This document shows, one piece after another, positions 35,177 through 37,238 of a stretch of DNA of 37,238 nucleotides (position 1 is its first letter; each line of letters starts with the position of its first letter). Origin of the DNA: Pseudomonadota bacterium (GTDB lineage: Bacteria; Pseudomonadota; Gammaproteobacteria; Burkholderiales; Thiobacillaceae); assembly GCA_021802595.1 (NCBI GenBank), contig JAJZRT010000002.1, forward strand, positions 1 to 37,238, written 5' to 3'. The notes under the pieces were generated by a model. The model made no database searches, was not told the DNA's origin, and saw nothing but the letters and a program-made list of their open reading frames with translations. The position numbers and the translations under genes were made by a program.

Positions 35177-36610
35177 TCAGAAATCGAAGTAGATGAATTT
35201 CTGGCTGCTGCCGCCAAAGAAGATCACGGCCAGCGCAATCGCCGCATACGCCGAGCCCCGCAGCGTGAAATGCAGGTTCTCCCAGCGCTGCAGCCCATTC
35301 CTCAGTCCGCGTTCAATCATAGGCTCCAGCAGGACGAGCAGCAGGCTCGTCCATACCAGCACCTGTACGTAGCTGCGCACGAAAGGCACGTCGGCCGCGC
35401 CGCCCATGCCCAGCATTGCAGCGGTGATAACCCAGGCATCGTGGAATGTCGGCGCCCGGAAGAACACCCAGGTGACCCACACCAGCGCGAGCGTCACCGG
35501 CCAGCCCAGCCAGGACAGGGTGCGCGCGGCAAACGAGCCCTGAAGCACGCCCAGCTGCGCGCACAGGTTCTGCAGCAGCCGGTGCAGCACCAGATAGCTG
35601 CCGTGCAGGAACCCCCAGAACACAAAGGTCCAGGCCGCGCCGTGCCACAGCCCGCCCAGCAGCATCGTGATCATCAGATTGGCCAGATTGCGCCCCTTTC
35701 CCCGGCGGTTGCCTCCCAGCGAGATGTACAGATAATCGCGCAACCAGCGGGACAGGGTCATGTGCCAGCGCTGCCAGAATTCGCGCACGCTGCGGCTGGT
35801 GTAGGGGTGGAGAAAGTTGCGCGGCAGCGCCACGCCGAACATCCGCGCCAGCCCGATCGCCATTTCGCTGTACCCGGAAAAGTCGAAATAGATCTGCAGC
35901 CCGAATGCGGTGGCGGCGAGCCAGGCCGTATAGAAATCGAGTGCCTGCGGCTGCGCGAACAGCGCATCCGCCAGCGGCGCAAGATTGTCGGCGAACAGCA
36001 CCTTCTTGATCAGGCCGGCCATGAAGATGAGCGTGCCCAGCTTGATGTCCGCAGCCTTCAGCGGCTGCAGGCTTTCCAGTTGCTCGACCAGTTCGGAAGC
36101 CCGCAGGATGGGGCCGGCAATCATGTGCGGGAAGAAAGTCACATACAGCCACCAGGCACGGAACGAGATGCGGTGCGTCCATTCGCCGCGATAAACGTCG
36201 ATCATCACCGACAGCATGTGGAACGTATAGAAACTGATTCCCAGCGGCAAGGCCCAGTCCATCCAGGCCGGCGGCGCGCCAATGAGCGACATGTCGAGCC
36301 AGTCTCCCAGGCCGAGCAGGCTTTCCAGCACCATCCCCAGGTACTTGACGATCCCCAGAAACCCCAGGTTCAGGACCAGTCCCGTCACCAGCAGCCGTTT
36401 GCTGCGGCTGGCGGCAAGGCCGGAATAAATCAGATAGTTGAGGCTGACCGACACCCCCAGCAGGACGAGATAGACCGGCTTCCACGAGGCATAGAAAATC
36501 AGGCTGCCGGCCAGAATGACTGCGGCGCGCTCGCGGTAGTTGCGCGCACCGGAGTAGAACAGCAGCAGCACGGCAAAGAACAGCAGGAAGGTCGGGGAAC
36601 TGAAAACCAT
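35177..36610 (-). CDS. AlgI-type MBOAT O-acyltransferase
   Basis: Integral membrane O-acyltransferase of 477 residues with about ten to twelve helices. It shows the family motifs FFPHMIAGPI, YFDFSGYSEMAIGLARM, FWQRWHMTLSRWLRDYLYISLGG and the catalytic histidine in LLGGLWHGAAW (H323). AlgI-like proteins accept an acetyl group from the cytoplasm and pass it to a periplasmic SGNH partner that O-acetylates a polysaccharide. The upstream gene ends 3 bp before and encodes such a partner. The gap to the AsnB-like gene (35156-35176) shows no terminator hairpin. Confidence 0.95.
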   Translation of the reverse strand: MVFSSPTFLLFFAVLLLFYSGARNYRERAAVILAGSLIFYASWKPVYLVLLGVSVSLNYLIYSGLAASRSKRLLVTGLVLNLGFLGIVKYLGMVLESLLGLGDWLDMSLIGAPPAWMDWALPLGISFYTFHMLSVMIDVYRGEWTHRISFRAWWLYVTFFPHMIAGPILRASELVEQLESLQPLKAADIKLGTLIFMAGLIKKVLFADNLAPLADALFAQPQALDFYTAWLAATAFGLQIYFDFSGYSEMAIGLARMFGVALPRNFLHPYTSRSVREFWQRWHMTLSRWLRDYLYISLGGNRRGKGRNLANLMITMLLGGLWHGAAWTFVFWGFLHGSYLVLHRLLQNLCAQLGVLQGSFAARTLSWLGWPVTLALVWVTWVFFRAPTFHDAWVITAAMLGMGGAADVPFVRSYVQVLVWTSLLLVLLEPMIERGLRNGLQRWENLHFTLRGSAYAAIALAVIFFGGSSQKFIYFDF

Positions 36611-36613
36611 CGC

Positions 36614-37238
36614 CTACCGAATATCAAGTGCGGCCAGCTGGTGGCCCAGTTCGACGCTGAAACGCTGCGCTCCACGATCGTTCAGATGACCGGCATTGAT
36701 GAACTCCACCGGAGTGTAGCCGCTGGGTCCCGGCAGCACGATCACTCCCCGTTCCCTCAATCGTGCGAGCAGGTTTCGATAGGGAGCCGCAGCCGGTGCG
36801 GCATCGAAAAACGCCGACGGCCGATCTCGCAGCGGCGGGGTGACCACCAGGACCCGCACACCGTGCGCCTGCAACGTATCGACGGTGCGCCACAGGAAGG
36901 TTTCGACACCCGGAGCCGGCGGGCGTTGGGCGTCGGCTTCCTGGCGCGCGACCTGGGTCTCGTTCTGCGCGGCGCCGAATCCGGCGCGATAGCCCAGATG
37001 GTTCGCGGCGGCGCCGCCAACCGGGTCGATCGGGTGGAGGCTCGCCTCGACGAAGCGCAGCGCTTTCTCCGGCTCGCGCAACTCCCGCAGGTTGCCGCTG
37101 TATGACCACAATCTCAGGTAGCTTCCCAGCCAGTCCCCGTAGCGCCCATACGTCCACAGTGCTGTCCGGTCTGCCAGGAAACCCACATAGCCCAGTGAAT
37201 TGCCTTCCTGCAGAGCGTTCTCATCCAGGCCCAGCACC
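36614..37238 (-). CDS. SGNH-hydrolase-like protein, C-terminal part (5' end outside the window)
   Basis: About 208 residues are visible and the frame is open at the window edge, so this is the C-terminal part of a larger protein. It contains a parallel-beta style core (VRVLVVTPPL) and ends with FINAGHLNDRGAQRFS, matching the last SGNH block (His in GHLN). In AlgJ/AlgX/DltD-like enzymes this block normally has the form D-x2-H; here the acidic position seems to be Asn, which may affect catalysis. Being 3 bp upstream of an AlgI-type gene, it is likely the periplasmic acetyltransferase partner. Confidence 0.75.
   Translation of the reverse strand, partial: VLGLDENALQEGNSLGYVGFLADRTALWTYGRYGDWLGSYLRLWSYSGNLRELREPEKALRFVEASLHPIDPVGGAAANHLGYRAGFGAAQNETQVARQEADAQRPPAPGVETFLWRTVDTLQAHGVRVLVVTPPLRDRPSAFFDAAPAAAPYRNLLARLRERGVIVLPGPSGYTPVEFINAGHLNDRGAQRFSVELGHQLAALDIR

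Noticed and set aside
35270..37105. 611-codon plus-strand open frame opposite the MBOAT and SGNH genes
   Set aside because: It is the antisense of two clear protein families, is rich in Gln, His and Arg, has no motif, and is explained by high GC content.

Overview
The window reads as chromosomal DNA of a GC-rich betaproteobacterium. The evidence is the gene order coxB / DUF2244 / bio operon, the aroB-dgt pair, and the look of the housekeeping proteins. A Thiobacillus-like or related Nitrosomonadales host is my best guess, but that is inference and I could not search for it. I saw no tRNA, rRNA, CRISPR array or recognisable insertion sequence.

Positions 1-10437 are housekeeping. They hold the 5' part of cytochrome c oxidase subunit II with a DUF2244 membrane protein, a complete and tightly overlapped biotin operon (minus strand, order bioB-bioF-bioH-bioC-bioD), a small four-helix membrane protein, comF, a two-domain rhodanese-type sulfurtransferase, a dGTPase-like HD protein and aroB.

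Positions 10831-35155 form a surface-glycan island. A plus-strand operon starts with an ABC exporter (wzm, wzt with a C-terminal glycan-recognition type extension). It continues with a methyltransferase, a WbsX-family protein, a 71-residue small protein, glycosyltransferases (GT2, GT4), an unrecognised 621-residue helical protein carrying a run of nine G near its start, a polysaccharide deacetylase and a decayed gene. It ends in a 1047-residue protein that fuses a GT2 domain, about six membrane helices and a sulfatase-fold domain. A minus-strand operon (33206 down to 25758) meets it tail to tail with 25 bp of overlap. That operon encodes a sulfotransferase, a divergent deacetylase-like membrane protein, GT2, GT4, a methyltransferase, two tandem paralogous GT-A-like proteins and a secreted TPR protein. 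An asparagine-synthetase-like gene without the N-terminal catalytic Cys is divergent from it.

Positions 35177-37238 hold an AlgI-type MBOAT O-acyltransferase and the C-terminal part of an SGNH-hydrolase-like partner, a pair typical of polysaccharide O-acetylation. Together the island looks like an ABC-transporter-dependent polysaccharide pathway. Predicted decorations include methyl, sulfate, acetyl, N-deacetylation, an ATP-dependent amide, and possibly a phospho-substituent added by the sulfatase-fold domain. Most accessory genes are coupled by ATGA-type overlaps, which supports the chosen starts.
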